From positions 1 through 7,485 of the forward strand of contig CAKVLD010000101.1 of the NCBI GenBank assembly GCA_934755305.1: a stretch of 7,485 bases of DNA. The letters run 5' to 3'. The position numbers and the translations under genes are program-made. The DNA is from an uncultured Clostridium sp. (GTDB lineage Bacteria; Bacillota; Clostridia; Clostridiales; Clostridiaceae). The notes under the pieces are model-generated. The model saw nothing but the letters and a program-made list of their open reading frames with translations, ran no database searches and was not told the origin of the DNA. Positions 6,207 to 7,485 of the stretch are shown in pieces. Numbering within the stretch: the stretch's first letter is position 1; each line of letters begins with the position of its first letter.

Positions 6207-6669
6207 AATATTTCTTAAAGATATGCTAACTAATAAAAAGGTTAAGAATTACTTTTTATTTATTTTTATATTTGCTGTCTTTTCTTATGAAATAATTGGA
6301 GATTTTATATATGAGGTTTTTAGCAAATCTAATATTGCTTTCATTACTATGGTTGTGGTTTTAACATCTACAGCATATTTGATTTATACTTATTCTTTAT
6401 ATGAAAAAGTTAAAAACTATATATCACTTCCTATTAAAAATTCAAGATTTATTCTTGGATTTATCTTAAGTTTAATTTTAGTAACTTTCTTAGAACGTGT
6501 CTCTTTTATTATTATTGTTGTATGTGTTGCTTGTGAAAATATATTAATAAATATTTTTCAAGTTATTATCTGGAAAACAAAACAGGAATTATGGAAACAT
6601 CCCAGAAAATATGTTATTTCTTTATTGGTATTTATATTTACTACTATTGTTGGAGTTATTTTATTATAG
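6193..6669 (+). CDS. short integral membrane protein, putative ABC permease subunit (possibly truncated)
   Basis: The 158-residue protein is almost all hydrophobic. Likely membrane helices are at about 20-38, 48-67, 86-101, 103-122 and 140-158, separated by Lys-rich loops (NKKVKN, EKVKNY). The N-terminal Lys-rich segment followed at once by a helix is what ABC-2-type permeases usually start with. ATG 6193 lies inside the ATPase gene with AAGGA at 6180-6184, indicating coupled translation and partnership with that ATPase. The length is unusual, since permeases of this kind typically have 250 or more residues. The segment IIWKTKQELWKHPRKY (125-140) looks like a second cytoplasmic start followed by one helix, and the protein stops inside or at the end of that helix (VGVILL). 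An in-frame internal deletion, a C-terminal truncation, or a natural half-size subunit are all possible. The gene is certain; its completeness is not. Confidence 0.75.
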   Translation: MLISKIFLKDMLTNKKVKNYFLFIFIFAVFSYEIIGDFIYEVFSKSNIAFITMVVVLTSTAYLIYTYSLYEKVKNYISLPIKNSRFILGFILSLILVTFLERVSFIIIVVCVACENILINIFQVIIWKTKQELWKHPRKYVISLLVFIFTTIVGVILL

Positions 6670-6676
6670 AATATAT

Positions 6677-6720
6677 CAAAAAATCTACTTAAAGTTTTAA
6701 ACTATTAGGTAGATTTTTTG
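6677..6720 (+). terminator. hairpin terminator after the ABC operon, possibly bidirectional
   Basis: CAAAAAATCTAC (6677-6688) pairs perfectly over 12 bp with GTAGATTTTTTG (6709-6720). The A-run on the left and T-run on the right would serve both strands. The loop holds a further small palindrome, AGTTTTAAACT (6693-6703). It begins 7 bases after the operon's last stop codon. Confidence 0.85.
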
Positions 6721-6774
6721 TTAATAACTAGTATATTTTTAAAAACTTATAACATGAATAGAAAATGGGAAAAA

Positions 6775-6803
6775 TACAATAGAAAAAACTAAAGATAAAG
6801 GTG
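6775..6803 (+). promoter_or_regulatory. putative -10 element and ribosome site of msrAB
   Basis: TACAAT (6775-6780) is a good -10 match in the gap between the upstream terminator and msrAB, where a promoter must lie. No clear -35 is seen at 16-18 bases (CATGAA at 6753-6758 is poor). The ribosome site AAAGGTG (6797-6803) is 7 bases before ATG 6811. Confidence 0.3.
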
Positions 6804-6810
6804 AATTAAT

Positions 6811-7485
6811 ATGGAAAATATAAAGAAAGCAACTTTTGCAGGTGGATGTTTTTGGTGCATGGTTAAGCCTTTTGATGAATTTGATGGAGTCATAAATGTA
6901 AAGGTAGGTTACACAGGAGGGAATGTACCTAATCCAACTTATGAAGAGGTATGTACAAAAGATACAGGGCATTATGAAGCTGTACAAATTACATATGATG
7001 AAGAAATATTATCTTATAAAGATTTATTAGAAGCATTCTTTATGAGTATAGATCCAACAGATGATGGAGGACAGTTTCATGATAGAGGGCAAAGCTATAA
7101 AACAGCAGTATTTTATCATAATGACATTCAAAAAGACTTAGCTGAAAAGTTTATAGAAAAACTTGAAAAGAGTAATATTTTTAAAAGAAAAATAGTTACA
7201 CCAGTATTGGAAGCAGAAGAGTTTTATGAGGCAGAAGAATATCATCAAAATTATTATAAAAAGAATAGATTAAGATATAAAAGGTATTATGAAGCTTCAG
7301 GGCGTAAAGAATTTATTAATAATACTAAAAGTAAATTAGGTGGCAATGTAGAAGAACTAAAAAAAAGATTAACTCCCCTTCAATATAAAGTTACTCAAGA
7401 AAATGGAACAGAGCCTCCATTTAACAATGAATATGATGATAATTTTAAAGAAGGAATATATGTAGATATAGTAAGTAAAAAGCCA
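6811..7485 (+). CDS. msrAB: peptide methionine sulfoxide reductase MsrA/MsrB fusion (3' end beyond the window)
   Basis: This cytoplasmic repair enzyme reduces methionine-S-sulfoxide (MsrA domain) and methionine-R-sulfoxide (MsrB domain) in oxidised proteins, using thioredoxin-type reductant. The frame is open for 225 codons to the window edge. MsrA begins at once: TFAGGCFWC (8-16) with catalytic Cys13, then VGYTGG (32-37), TGHYEAVQITYD (52-63), DPTDDGGQFHDRGQSYKTAVF (81-101) and EYHQNYY (143-149). Cys16 gives GCFWC where most MsrA have GCFWG, and Cys48 is a possible partner. The MsrB domain starts at about 181 with ELKKRLTPLQYKVTQENGTE and reaches YVDIVS before the cut. Its zinc cysteines and catalytic Cys lie outside the window, so its integrity cannot be judged. 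Start ATG 6811 is set by AAAGGTG. The gene follows a terminator and is probably expressed from its own promoter. Confidence 0.95.
   Translation, partial: MENIKKATFAGGCFWCMVKPFDEFDGVINVKVGYTGGNVPNPTYEEVCTKDTGHYEAVQITYDEEILSYKDLLEAFFMSIDPTDDGGQFHDRGQSYKTAVFYHNDIQKDLAEKFIEKLEKSNIFKRKIVTPVLEAEEFYEAEEYHQNYYKKNRLRYKRYYEASGRKEFINNTKSKLGGNVEELKKRLTPLQYKVTQENGTEPPFNNEYDDNFKEGIYVDIVSKKP

Noticed and set aside
6565..6666. SecE-like C-terminal segment in the short membrane protein
   Set aside because: A basic-aromatic segment followed by one helix recalls SecE, but the characteristic Trp-Pro core is absent and the context is an ABC operon.
6739..6987. 82-codon minus-strand open frame over the start of msrAB
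   Set aside because: It lies opposite the clear MsrA motifs and has no ribosome site or domain signal.
1..7485. tRNA, rRNA, CRISPR array, riboswitch or long repeat
   Set aside because: None could be seen on either strand by reading. Small structured RNAs cannot be excluded without a covariance-model search.

Overview
The window is AT-rich, densely packed and almost entirely plus-strand. Purine-rich Shine-Dalgarno sites (AGGAGG, AAGGAG, GAGGTG), AGA/ATA/TTA codon preference and hairpin terminators with T-tracts point to a low-GC Gram-positive, most likely a Clostridium-like firmicute. The genus is inferred from composition and gene style; no marker gene proves it.

Layout, left to right. (1) 46-2217: a complete DNA topoisomerase III gene (topB) closed by a strong terminator. 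(2) 2279-3381: a loose region holding a chloramphenicol-acetyltransferase-like gene between two stretches that look like decayed sequence. One is a 17-codon possible transposase start, the other a 53-codon orphan frame without a ribosome site. (3) 3382-5285: a string of small accessory genes with no visible terminators. It contains a GNAT acetyltransferase, a nitrilase-superfamily amidohydrolase broken by an out-of-frame internal deletion, a 55-residue unknown protein and a second GNAT acetyltransferase. (4) 5341-6669: a compact operon of a 55-residue two-helix membrane protein, an ABC ATPase and a short membrane protein. The three genes overlap by 1 and 14 bases and end at a hairpin that could work in both directions. 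(5) 6811 to the right edge: the 5' part of a bifunctional methionine sulfoxide reductase gene (msrAB), cut by the window end inside the MsrB domain.

Most of the window is housekeeping plus small accessory enzymes: three CoA-dependent acyltransferases, one export-type ABC unit and an oxidative-repair enzyme. No coherent new defence or mobile system is visible. The points most worth a second look are the nitrilase pseudogene, which lost its catalytic Lys and Cys; a 60-base GC-rich island inside the topB Toprim motif; the non-canonical active site of the CAT-like protein; and the three-gene ABC unit, whose membrane subunit looks too short.
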